This document shows, in pieces, positions 36,518-45,011 of a stretch of 64,000 bases of DNA. The DNA is taken from positions 93,662 through 157,661 of the forward strand of contig NZ_JBMVQY010000005.1 in assembly GCF_049537125.1 (NCBI RefSeq), read 5' to 3'. Origin of the DNA: Limisphaera sp026417315. Its GTDB lineage: Bacteria > Verrucomicrobiota > Verrucomicrobiia > Limisphaerales > Limisphaeraceae. The stretch's first letter is position 1. Each line of letters begins with the position of its first letter. Below the pieces are notes generated by a model, which had not been told where the DNA came from, made no database searches, and saw only the letters and a list, made by a program, of their open reading frames with translations. The position numbers and the translations under genes are program-made.

Positions 36518-39500
36518 TCATCGGCGCTCAGGGAATGCGGTGAACTCCAGGCACACCCGGGTCCCGCCGCCGGGAGCCGCGGCGATGTGAAAACGACCTC
36601 CGATCTCTTCCAGTCTGCGACGCATGTTTTCCAGCCCGTGGCGCCCCCGGGCGGCGGCATCGGGGGGCAGACCACAACCGTCGTCCTGAATCTCCAGCAG
36701 GATGTGTCCATTGTCGAGCCGGAGACGCAGGTGGACGCTCCGGGCCCGGGCATGCTTGACGACGTTGTGGATGGCCTCCTTGGCCGCCAGGTAGACATTG
36801 TGCCGCACCTCGGGGGCCAGGGGCACGTCCGGCAGGGGCGGTACGTCGAGGCGATAACTCAGCCCGGCCAGAGCCAGGTATTCCTGGGCGTATTTACAAA
36901 GGTAATTGACCAGGCCCTCCAGCGAGTCGTGGGCCGGGTTGGTCGCCCAAACGATCTCATCCAGGGCCCGCGTGGTTTCCCGGGCCGTCTCCGTGATCTG
37001 GCGTGCATGAGCCTCAACCTCCTCCGGTTGATCCTTGTCAGTCTCCAGCAGCTCCGCCAAGAGGGCGACCTGGACCAGATTCGCACCCACCTGATCGTGC
37101 AGGTCTCGAGCGATGCGCGCCCGCTCGCGTTCGAGGGCTTGCTGTTGTCGCAATTGGCGGCGCAAGCGCGCCGTGGAGATGAGGTGGACCGTGCCGGCAA
37201 CCCCGGCCAGCAAACTCAGGCTGGCAGCGGCAAGGAACCAGGGCGTCCGCCAGAAGGGTGGCTGTACGACAACCTTGAGCGTCACAGGAACGCTGCTCCA
37301 GAGGCCGTCTTCGTTGGCGGCGCGTGCCTGGAACTCGTATTGGCCCGGGGGCAGGTTCGGGTATCGCGCCAGGCGCGATCCGTCGGCAGGGGTCCAGGTG
37401 TCCTCGTAACCGGCCAGGCGGTACTCGAATCGAGCCCGCTCCGGGGCGCTGAGGTTGAGACTCGTGTAATGGATCTCCAGTCGATTACGGCCCGGCGGAA
37501 TCACCAGCCGGGACAGGGAAGGATTGCGGAGGCTGCGGATCCAGACGGGTTCCCCGCTCAACCACACGGATTCCACCAGCACCGGCGGCGGGAAGGGATT
37601 CGGGCGGAGCTCGGCCGGATGCACACTCACGACCCCCTGCACCGTGGCGAACCAGAGCCGGCCATCGGGGGTTCGCGCCGCCGCCGGCTGAGCGCCCTGC
37701 GTACATTCGCCCGTGGGCAGCCCATCGGCCCGGGTGTAGACCCGGCCCGTCACGTTCCGAAGCTGCCCGGTGCGCAGTTTTTCAAGGGTTTCCCGGGGAA
37801 TGCGAAGCAGCCCGGCGTTCGAGCCGACCCACAAATGGCCGGCATCGTCTTCGAGCAGGTAGCTGATGCTGTTGCCCGGCAGTCCGTTTTGCGTGGTGAA
37901 CCGATGCCACTGCCCCTGAAAAAAGCAGGCCAGGCCCTGTCCGGGGGTGCCCACCCAGACGGCGCCCCGGTCGTCCACCCACAAACAAGAGACGTCATCT
38001 CCGGGCATCCCGCCGGGAGTCTTGCGGTACACGGTGGTTTGGTTGGATACCCAGCGCGTCAGGCCGCCGCCGATCGTCCCGATCCACAGGGCTCCCTGTG
38101 GATCGTCCGCCAGGGCACGAACGGAATCGGCTCCCAGTCCATCGGCGGTGCGGAGCCAGCGCCACCGCCCCTGGTCCCAGCCCACCAGTCCGGCCTGGGT
38201 CCCGAACCAGAGTCGCCCCGCCCGATCTTCATGAATCGCCGCAACGGCGGTCAGCAGAGCCGGTGGACCGGCGACGCGTTCGAAGCGCTGCCCCGTCCAG
38301 CGGAACAGGCCACCGCCGGTGCCCACCCACACGCGTTGCTGACGATCCACCCACAGCGCGGAGACGTTTTGTTCGTAAGGCGTGACCAGGCCGTGTTCGG
38401 GCCCAAATTCCTGAAGGCCGTTGGTGGTATGAAGTCCCAGGCCACGAGTGAATCCCATCCACACGTTTCCATCTGCATCACTGCAGACGGTCTGGGCCAC
38501 CAGGCCGCCGGTCAGAATGTGTCGACGGAACCGTTTTCGTTGCACTCGATGCAGCCCGCCGCCGTCGCAACCAATCCAGAGATTTCCCTCCCGGTCCATG
38601 CACAACGCCAGGATGCCTTCGGTCGCCAATCCTTCGGCCTTCCCCAGGCGTGTGGCCCGGCCCTCGGCATCGAACCAATACACGCCGTCGCCACTGGTTT
38701 CGTCCAGCGTGCCGATGATCAAATTGCCTTCCGCGTCTTCGCACCCCGCAGAAGGCCAGGCATTGGGCCGCCACGGGTAGGGTCCGAGGTCGCGCACCAG
38801 CTGATTCCCGCGGCAAAGCAGAATGCGGCCATTGGTCAAGCGCCAATGCCCGCCGGTTCGGCTTGGAACCAGCAGGTCCAGGCGGGTCACCGGCAGGACC
38901 AGTTCCACCGGCAACCGTGGCGGTTCGATATCTTTCAACGGCCCGATGGCCGTTAACTGGTGATCGGTCCCGACCCACAGCCGATCCTCTTCCAGAGCAA
39001 GCGCCCGACATCGGCTGGGCCGGTCCGCGCCCACCTGCCATACATGGACCTGCCCGTCGAGGTAGCGGCACAATTGACCGTCCGCAGTGTAAAGCCACAC
39101 CGCTCCCCGCTGGTCCTCCGCCACGGCCCGAAGACGCCCCTCCCGCGAACCCCGGCCAACGTCCAGGTTGCGCAGGCCCTCCGGCCGGGCCAGCACGATG
39201 CCCGCCGTTTCCGTGCCGATCCACAGTTGCCGCCGGCGATCTTCGTAGATGTGGACAATGCGGCTGCTCGGCAGCTCCGGCGTGTTGACAGCATCGAACA
39301 CCGTGAAGGTCAACCCGTCAAAACGCACCAGTCCATTCAGCGTACCCAGCCAGAGGTAACCGTCCCGGTCCTGAAGAACCCCCAGCACGGAGCTCTGCGG
39401 AAGCCCTTCACCCGTGCTCCAGTTTTCCACCAAAAAGGGCGAGTCCGAAGGCGACGTAACCGCGGCCCGCTGGATCAGTGCGGGCAGCGTCGTCGCCAGC

Positions 39501-39544
39501 AGGAGCAGCGCAATGATGAAATATCGGCGCTGGTTGGCGCGCAT
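36518..39544 (-). CDS. Two-component sensor kinase with beta-propeller input domain
   Basis: A 1,008-residue membrane sensor. After a signal/anchor stretch (residues 1-20, 'RYFIIALLLLATTLPAL') come about a dozen propeller repeats of the W-x-G-T type ('YLWLGTLNGLVRF', 'LWIGTIGGGLTRW', 'RLWFGTQAGLVGW'), then a Y_Y_Y domain ('FEYRLAGYEDTWTPADGSRLARYPNLPPGQYEFQARA'), one transmembrane segment ('FLAAASLSLLAGVAGTVHLI'), a HisKA_3 helix with the phospho-His in 'RIARDLHDQVGANLVQ', and an HATPase ('LEIQDDGCGLPPD', 'GRHGLENMRRRL'). Periplasmic propellers of this kind often sense oligosaccharides in carbohydrate-degrading bacteria. The ATG at 39544 is chosen because upstream sequence has no such domain. 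It precedes the LuxR-type regulator. Confidence 0.93.
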   Translation of the reverse strand: MRANQRRYFIIALLLLATTLPALIQRAAVTSPSDSPFLVENWSTGEGLPQSSVLGVLQDRDGYLWLGTLNGLVRFDGLTFTVFDAVNTPELPSSRIVHIYEDRRRQLWIGTETAGIVLARPEGLRNLDVGRGSREGRLRAVAEDQRGAVWLYTADGQLCRYLDGQVHVWQVGADRPSRCRALALEEDRLWVGTDHQLTAIGPLKDIEPPRLPVELVLPVTRLDLLVPSRTGGHWRLTNGRILLCRGNQLVRDLGPYPWRPNAWPSAGCEDAEGNLIIGTLDETSGDGVYWFDAEGRATRLGKAEGLATEGILALCMDREGNLWIGCDGGGLHRVQRKRFRRHILTGGLVAQTVCSDADGNVWMGFTRGLGLHTTNGLQEFGPEHGLVTPYEQNVSALWVDRQQRVWVGTGGGLFRWTGQRFERVAGPPALLTAVAAIHEDRAGRLWFGTQAGLVGWDQGRWRWLRTADGLGADSVRALADDPQGALWIGTIGGGLTRWVSNQTTVYRKTPGGMPGDDVSCLWVDDRGAVWVGTPGQGLACFFQGQWHRFTTQNGLPGNSISYLLEDDAGHLWVGSNAGLLRIPRETLEKLRTGQLRNVTGRVYTRADGLPTGECTQGAQPAAARTPDGRLWFATVQGVVSVHPAELRPNPFPPPVLVESVWLSGEPVWIRSLRNPSLSRLVIPPGRNRLEIHYTSLNLSAPERARFEYRLAGYEDTWTPADGSRLARYPNLPPGQYEFQARAANEDGLWSSVPVTLKVVVQPPFWRTPWFLAAASLSLLAGVAGTVHLISTARLRRQLRQQQALERERARIARDLHDQVGANLVQVALLAELLETDKDQPEEVEAHARQITETARETTRALDEIVWATNPAHDSLEGLVNYLCKYAQEYLALAGLSYRLDVPPLPDVPLAPEVRHNVYLAAKEAIHNVVKHARARSVHLRLRLDNGHILLEIQDDGCGLPPDAAARGRHGLENMRRRLEEIGGRFHIAAAPGGGTRVCLEFTAFPERR

Positions 39545-39675
39545 TTCCACGGCCGGATTTTCGGCGTGACTGCTGTTCGATGTAAAGCCGCAGCCTGCCC
39601 TCCCCTGCCCTGTTGCCGGGAGGACCGGGTCGGCCGCCACCACCCCGGTGCACGGGGAGTTGCCTGCCGCCGGGT

Positions 39676-41049
39676 TCAACCCTCTTGCAAGCGGGCCGGT
39701 TCCAATCGGGGTACCAGCAGGTGAATGATTCCCAGCGCCAGCAAATACATGGTCCCGGCCATGATGAAGATGCTCATATAGCTCTGCGTGGCCTGGAGAA
39801 TGGCGCCCACCAGCATGGCGATAAACATACCTCCGATCGCGCCCGATGTCCCGCCAATGCCGACCACCGATCCCACCGCTTTGCGCGGAAACATGTCGGA
39901 GGTGAGGGTGAAGAGGTTGGCCGACCAACCCTGATGGGCCGCCGCGGCCAACGAAATCAGCGCCACGGCCAGCCACAAGCTCTTCACGTACGCCGCAAAC
40001 ATCACCGGCACCACGCACAGGGCGCACAGCAGCATCGCCGTCTTTCGCGCCCGATTGGCCGTCCAACCGCGTTTCATGAGCCAGCCGGAAATCCAACCGC
40101 CTCCGATGCTCCCCACGTCGGCCACCAGGTAAATGACCACCAGGGGCAGCCCGATGCTTTTGAGGTCCAGGCCATGGTTCCGGTGGAAGAAATCCGGAAT
40201 CCAAAAGAGATACAGCCACCAAATCGGGTCGGTCATGAATTTGCCGATCGCAAACGCCCAGGTTTGTCGATGAGGCAGCAGGGCTCGCCACGGGATGCGC
40301 ACTTCGGGATCGGGCGGGTCGCTCCGGATATAGGCCAGCTCGGCCGGTTTCAGCCGTGGGTGCTGATCGGGCGGGCGGTAGAAATACAGCCAGGCGGCCA
40401 CCCAGAGGAAGCCGACCATACCGGTGAGGATGAACGCCCAGGCCCAACCCAAATGAAGCGCAATCCAGGGGACCACCAGCGGCGTGACCAATGCGCCGAC
40501 GTTGGTCCCGGCGTTAAAAATGCCCGTGGCCAGCGCGCGCTCTCGTTTGGGGAACCACTCCGCCACGGTCTTGATGGAAGCCGGAAACGCGCCCGACTCC
40601 CCAATTCCCAGCGCGAACCGTGCCACCGCCAGCCCCACAGCTCCCCCGGTTAGAGTCACCCATGCAAAACCCGTGGCGGCATCCAGATTCAGCATGGGCA
40701 GCCGCCACTGATCCGGGACCAGCCCCGCCAAGCCATGCGCCGCCGCCGCCAGACTCCAAAGACTCACCGAAATGGCAAAACCTCGCCGGACCCCAACCGC
40801 ATCCATGAACCGCCCGGCGAAGACAAAGCCCAACGCATAGGCCAACTGGAACGAAAAAACGATGGACGAATAGATCCGTTCATCCGACCAGCCGAACACC
40901 TGCGTGAGCGTGGGCTTCAGAATCCCGATCACCTGCCGGTCCACGTAGTTGATGATCGCAGCGAACAGCAACAGCACGCAGATGGTCCAGCGGAAGTATC
41001 CGCCGGCGGGCTGCCTCGGGACCTGGGCTGCCTCCACAGATGCGCTCAT
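39676..41049 (-). CDS. MFS transporter, hexuronate/sugar-acid (ACS) type
   Basis: A 457-residue 12-TM major facilitator of the anion:cation symporter type, like ExuT and related hexuronate/galactonate carriers. Landmarks: 'IINYVDRQVIGILKPTL' in the first segment, 'AGRFMDAVGVRRGFAISVSLWSLAAAAHGLA', the 'GIGESGAFPASIKTVAEWFPKRERALATGIFNAG' segment typical of the family, and 'GGWISGWLMKRGWTANRARKTAMLL' in the second half. It should import a sugar acid with protons. It is 131 bp upstream of the sensor kinase on the same strand, so sensing and uptake of the same nutrient is plausible. Confidence 0.9.
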   Translation of the reverse strand: MSASVEAAQVPRQPAGGYFRWTICVLLLFAAIINYVDRQVIGILKPTLTQVFGWSDERIYSSIVFSFQLAYALGFVFAGRFMDAVGVRRGFAISVSLWSLAAAAHGLAGLVPDQWRLPMLNLDAATGFAWVTLTGGAVGLAVARFALGIGESGAFPASIKTVAEWFPKRERALATGIFNAGTNVGALVTPLVVPWIALHLGWAWAFILTGMVGFLWVAAWLYFYRPPDQHPRLKPAELAYIRSDPPDPEVRIPWRALLPHRQTWAFAIGKFMTDPIWWLYLFWIPDFFHRNHGLDLKSIGLPLVVIYLVADVGSIGGGWISGWLMKRGWTANRARKTAMLLCALCVVPVMFAAYVKSLWLAVALISLAAAAHQGWSANLFTLTSDMFPRKAVGSVVGIGGTSGAIGGMFIAMLVGAILQATQSYMSIFIMAGTMYLLALGIIHLLVPRLEPARLQEG

Positions 41050-41634
41050 GCCGGGCCTTCTACCCGGGCGGCCCCTGCCCTGTCAAAGCCGGATGCCTCC
41101 CAAAATGTGCATCGCGCCCCTCAAAAAGTGTCCGGCCAGCCACCATGCTACACCCGGTTCGAAATCCGGCGCAACGCACGAAGGATCGACCATTCACCCC
41201 GGTCACCGTCGCATGGCTCCACTTGGTTCCCTCGCGAGACCCGCTTGTGCCCTTGCAGGGCGCGGCAGGTTTGGGCGACGGAGTTCTCGGGACGTTGCCC
41301 CGGGTTGGTGGGTCGGAGGCCCCTTCGGCGCCTTCATCGCCCCAGTAGGGAAAATGGACGGCGCAGAGCGCATCGTCATCGAGCCGCCGATTCAAAAAAT
41401 CCAGCGAAAGCTCCTTTCTCTCGGTTTTCCCGTGCCGAGGACGCCCGAAATGCCGCCGCGGCTTTTCGGGGGTCTCCCTCACCGGAAATGGGCCGCGCAG
41501 CCGATTACGCAGACAACCCAGTGGGCAAGGCGACTTGCTCGACGCCCCACCAATGCCTAGTCTGGCCCTCCCGGGATCGGCGGGCCCTGGGGCAATCCTT
41601 CCCTGCCCTTCGCCGGGGAACCGACTGCAGACCC
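41050..41634. other. 585-bp divergent region upstream of pheT
   Basis: Contains copy 2 of the 63-bp sequence (41248-41310). A weak -35/-10 pair, TTGCTC (41535-41540) with TAGTCT (41558-41563) at 17-bp spacing, could drive pheT with a 5' untranslated region of about 65 nt. No gene is supported. Confidence 0.4.
41248..41310 (+). repeat. Copy 2 of a 63-bp dispersed intergenic sequence
   Basis: Matches the minus strand of 8442-8504 at about 51 of 63 positions by hand count. It lies 325 bp before pheT and reads toward it. See the finding for interpretation. Confidence 0.5.
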
Positions 41635-44076
41635 ATGAAGATTGCACTGAACTGGTTGCGACAATACGTGGATGTACAAGAAAGCCCGGAAGCGCTGGCC
41701 GAGCGACTGACCATGCTCGGCATCGAGGTCGAGGGCATGCAGCGGATCGCCGGCGAGTTCGAGGGCATTGTCGTGGCCCAGATTCTCACCCGGGAGAAGG
41801 TGCCGGGGTCGGACAAACTGTCCGTGTGTCGTGTCTTCGATGGTCAGGCGGAACGAACCATCATCTGCGGCGCCCAAAACCACAAGCCGGGGGACAAGGT
41901 GGCGCTGATTCTGCCGGGGCATGCCCTGCCCCGAAAGCCGGGCGAAACCGAGCCGTTCGTCATCCGGGAACGCAAAGTGTTCGGGATCGTCAGCCAGGGA
42001 ATGATGTGCTCGGCCAAAGAGCTGGGGCTTTCCGACGATGGCGAGGGACTATGGATCCTGCCACCGGAAGCGCCCGTGGGCCAGCCCCTGGCCGAGTATC
42101 TGGGCCGCAGCACGGGCGATGTGGTGTTCGATCTGGAAATCACCCCGAACCGCCCGGACCTCAACAGCGTTCTCGGCATTGCCCGGGAACTGGCGGCCGC
42201 CACGGGCCGGACACTGCGATTCCCCGAAATCGCTGACCTGCCCGGCTCTCCGGAGGACCCTTCGGCGGCCGACTCGGTGGATCTGGTGGTCGAGGCCGCC
42301 GACCTGTGCCCCCGGTACGTGGCGCGTGTGATCCGGGGCGTCCAAATCGGGCCCAGCCCCGAGTGGCTGAAGCAAACCCTGGAGCGGGTCGGCTTGCGCA
42401 GCATCAACAACGTCGTGGACGTCACCAACTACGTCATGCTGGAGTGCGGCCAACCCCTGCACGCCTTCGACGCCGACCGCCTTGCCCGCGATGCCTCGGG
42501 CCGCATCGGTTTGCGAGTCCGACGCGCCCGGGACGGGGAACGATTCGTCACCCTGGACGGCCAGGAGCACACGTTGAACGCAGACATGCTCCTGATCGCC
42601 GACGCAACGCAGGGAGTTGCGCTGGCCGGCATCATGGGCGGCCAAAACTCGGAGGTCACCGCCACGACCCGCGATGTACTCATTGAAAGCGCCTGGTTCC
42701 AACCCGCCAACATCCGGCGCACCAGCAAGGCCCTGGGGCTGCGCAGCGAGTCCAGCTACCGCTTCGAACGCGGCGCCGATCCGGGCCTCACCGATTGGGC
42801 CAGCCGGAGGTGCGCACAATTGATCCTGCAAACTGCCGGCGGCCGACTCGCCACCGGGTCCGTGGAGTTCCATCCCTCCCCCACCCCACCGCGTCAGGTC
42901 ACCCTGCGATTCGACCGCACCCGGGCCGTGCTCGGAGTGGCAATTCCTCCCGACGAACAGCGCCGTTGCCTGGAAGCGCTGCAGTTGAAAACCGTCCACG
43001 CCGACACCGCTTCAGCGACCTTCGAAATCCCCTCCTGGCGACACGACCTGAAACGGGAAACCGATCTGATCGAGGAAATCGAGCGGTTGTACGGCGTGGA
43101 GCGCATTCCCGCCACCCCGCCGCGCGGGGCCCTGGGCCACCACCCCGCCGACAGCGTGTTCGACCAGCTTTCCTGGATTCGCCGGCTGCTCTGTGGCATG
43201 GGCCTGGACGAAGCCCAGGGCCAGACGCTCATCTCCGAAGACGCCGCCCGGCTCACGGCCGCCTCGGACCAATGCGTCCGGCTGGCCAACCCGCTGAGCA
43301 GCGACATGAACACCTTGCGCCCCAGCCTCCTGCCGGGCCTGCTGCAGGCCCTCCGGCACAACGTCACCCGCAAAAACCTGGACGTGGCCCTGTTCGAAAT
43401 CGGCCGCGTGTTCCGCAGAGAACGCGAAGAGCTGCGCGAAGAACGGCGCCTGGCCTGGGCCCTCACCGGCCGTCGCCACCCCGTCTTCTGGACCGGCGAA
43501 GGCCGGGACGCACGGTTCGATTTGTCCGACGCCAGGGGCGTCTTGGATGAACTACTGGAACAACTGGGCCTGCGCGGCGTGACCTTCCAGCGCCGCCCCG
43601 ATGCCACCGCCCTGTTCGTCGAGTCCGCGACCGTTCACCTGGGCCCCCAGTGCCTGGGGGAGCTCGGGCTGGTCTCGCCTCTGATCGCCCGTGCCCATGA
43701 TCTGCGCGACCCGGTGGTGATGGCCGAGCTCAACCTCGACCTGCTCCTGGCGCGACGCCCCACCACGCGGACTTTCCGACCCTTGCCCGTGTACCCCGCC
43801 ATCCGACGCGACGTGGCCATGGTGGTGCCGGAAAACGTCACCCATGCCGATGTGCTGCGCGTCGTTCATCAGGCACGGGTGGATCACCTGGAGCAGGTGC
43901 AGATCTTCGACGTGTTCCGCGGAGGCAACATCCCGGCCGGGCACAAGAGTCTGGCCTACGCCTTCACCTACCGGGCCGCCGATCGCACGCTGACCGACGC
44001 AGAAGCCAATGCCCTCCACGCCCGCGTGGTCGAGGCGCTCAAACAGGGCTTGCACGCCGTCATCCGCGAGGGTTGA
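41635..44076 (+). CDS. pheT: Phenylalanyl-tRNA synthetase beta subunit
   Basis: The 813-residue beta subunit of the alpha2-beta2 enzyme that charges tRNA-Phe. Its domains are all visible: the opening 'MKIALNWLRQYVDV', the tRNA-binding EMAP-like domain ('VPGSDKLSVCRVFDG', 'ICGAQNHKPGDKVALILPG'), B3/4 editing domain (about 205-400, including 'SINNVVDVTNYVMLECGQPLHAFDADRL', 'GVALAGIMGGQNSEV'), B5 DNA-binding-like domain, and the C-terminal anticodon-binding FDX-ACB domain ('PLPVYPAIRRDVAMVVPENVTHADV', 'GHKSLAYAFTYRAADRTLTDAEANALH'). The pheS partner gene is not adjacent, which is uncommon. The ATG at 41635 begins directly with the conserved MKIALNWLR. Confidence 0.97.
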   Translation: MKIALNWLRQYVDVQESPEALAERLTMLGIEVEGMQRIAGEFEGIVVAQILTREKVPGSDKLSVCRVFDGQAERTIICGAQNHKPGDKVALILPGHALPRKPGETEPFVIRERKVFGIVSQGMMCSAKELGLSDDGEGLWILPPEAPVGQPLAEYLGRSTGDVVFDLEITPNRPDLNSVLGIARELAAATGRTLRFPEIADLPGSPEDPSAADSVDLVVEAADLCPRYVARVIRGVQIGPSPEWLKQTLERVGLRSINNVVDVTNYVMLECGQPLHAFDADRLARDASGRIGLRVRRARDGERFVTLDGQEHTLNADMLLIADATQGVALAGIMGGQNSEVTATTRDVLIESAWFQPANIRRTSKALGLRSESSYRFERGADPGLTDWASRRCAQLILQTAGGRLATGSVEFHPSPTPPRQVTLRFDRTRAVLGVAIPPDEQRRCLEALQLKTVHADTASATFEIPSWRHDLKRETDLIEEIERLYGVERIPATPPRGALGHHPADSVFDQLSWIRRLLCGMGLDEAQGQTLISEDAARLTAASDQCVRLANPLSSDMNTLRPSLLPGLLQALRHNVTRKNLDVALFEIGRVFRREREELREERRLAWALTGRRHPVFWTGEGRDARFDLSDARGVLDELLEQLGLRGVTFQRRPDATALFVESATVHLGPQCLGELGLVSPLIARAHDLRDPVVMAELNLDLLLARRPTTRTFRPLPVYPAIRRDVAMVVPENVTHADVLRVVHQARVDHLEQVQIFDVFRGGNIPAGHKSLAYAFTYRAADRTLTDAEANALHARVVEALKQGLHAVIREG

Positions 44077-44199
44077 CGCGGACGCCCCCCAACCCCTCGT
44101 GGCTTCGACAAAATGCCGCAAGCTGCACGGGCGCTCTCGCATTTGCGCTTCAATCGCGGGCTGCCGGTGGTTTTGCCGGGGCACGCCCCGGGCCCATTC

Positions 44200-44227
44200 T
44201 TGCCTTTCCCCGCAAGCCCGATAGATT
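44200..44227 (+). promoter_or_regulatory. Candidate promoter for the small membrane protein (possibly leaderless)
   Basis: TTGCCT (44200-44205) and TAGATT (44222-44227) are spaced by 16 bp, each four of six consensus bases. The ATG at 44236 lies 8 bp after the -10 box, so an mRNA would start at or next to the start codon. Confidence 0.35.
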
Positions 44228-44235
44228 CAGCGCCC

Positions 44236-44400
44236 ATGAAGTTTTGGATGGCGTGGCTGGCATATGGGGTTTTCGGAGTGTTGCTGGCGTGGGGGATGAT
44301 CCTGGCTCACGCAGGCAATGTCTGGCTCTTGTTGTTCGCGCTGGGCTTGTACGCCGTGCTCCTGGCCCGGTTTGGTTGTTCGCAAGGCTCGACCCACTAG
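44236..44400 (+). CDS. Small hydrophobic membrane protein (54 residues)
   Basis: Two hydrophobic stretches, 'FWMAWLAYGVFGVLLAWGMILAHAG' and 'VWLLLFALGLYAVLLARFGC', with only a short turn between them, suggest a two-helix membrane protein with a polar tail. It is 159 bp after pheT and 39 bp before dtd, so it may share their transcript. It is too short for me to recognise a family. A promoter-like pair directly upstream supports it being a real gene. Confidence 0.5.
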   Translation: MKFWMAWLAYGVFGVLLAWGMILAHAGNVWLLLFALGLYAVLLARFGCSQGSTH

Positions 44401-44439
44401 CCGGGTGGCAGAGCCCTCCCGCCCATGGGGAACAGACCA

Positions 44440-44892
44440 ATGCGGGCCGTGGTCCAACGGGTCAGCGAGGCCTCCGTCATCATCGACGGCAGTTGCTACA
44501 GCCGCATCGGACGGGGCCTGCTCGTACTGCTGGGCGTGCAACAAGAGGACACGAAGGACGACCTGGAATGGCTGGCCGGCAAAATCGCACGGCTCCGGGT
44601 CTTTCCCGATGACGAGGGGGTAATGAATCTCTCGGTCGCGGAGACCGGGGGCGAGGTTATGGTGGTCAGCCAGTTCACATTGCTGGCCAGCACCCGGAAA
44701 GGCAACCGCCCCTCCTACAGCCGGGCTGCCGCTCCGGAAGCGGCACGGCCTCTCTATGAACAGTTCGTGGCGGTGCTGGCGGGGATGCTGGGCAGGCCCG
44801 TGGCCACCGGACAGTTCGGCGCCATGATGCAGGTGCACCTCGTCAATGACGGACCCGTGACCATCCTGATCGACAGCCGGTTGCGCGAATGA
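44440..44892 (+). CDS. dtd: D-aminoacyl-tRNA deacylase
   Basis: A 150-residue enzyme that hydrolyses D-amino acids (and glycine misacylated to tRNA-Ala) from tRNA, a quality-control step in translation. Diagnostic parts: N-terminal 'MRAVVQRVSEASVIIDG', 'RVFPDDEGVMNLSVAETGGEVMVVSQFTLLAS' with the SQFTL motif, and 'MMQVHLVNDGPVTILID' with the NDGPVT motif near the C terminus. The ATG at 44440 starts the canonical sequence; an ATG at 44425 is five codons upstream. It lies among other tRNA-related genes (pheT upstream, gatA downstream), but no operon is proven. Confidence 0.95.
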   Translation: MRAVVQRVSEASVIIDGSCYSRIGRGLLVLLGVQQEDTKDDLEWLAGKIARLRVFPDDEGVMNLSVAETGGEVMVVSQFTLLASTRKGNRPSYSRAAAPEAARPLYEQFVAVLAGMLGRPVATGQFGAMMQVHLVNDGPVTILIDSRLRE

Positions 44893-44893
44893 A

Positions 44894-44925
44894 GGACTTC
44901 CCGGCGCCCCATTGCCCGGAAGTCC
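44894..44925 (+). terminator. Inverted repeat after dtd, possible transcript-end hairpin
   Basis: GGACTTCC (44894-44901) and GGAAGTCC (44918-44925) form a perfect 8-bp stem immediately after the dtd stop codon, with a GC-rich loop. No T tract follows, so it is not a classical intrinsic terminator. Confidence 0.4.
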
Positions 44926-45011
44926 CGGCGGCCGCGCCCCAGCTGGTCGTCCCGGCAAAGCTCTTGGGTTGCTCCTTTCACCGCCCGGCCCCATGCTGAC
45001 GCTCGCGACGC

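Noticed and set aside
41150..41180. tRNA T-arm-like GGTTCGAAATCC
   Set aside because: The 5-bp T stem does not form properly and there is no acceptor stem or anticodon arm around it.
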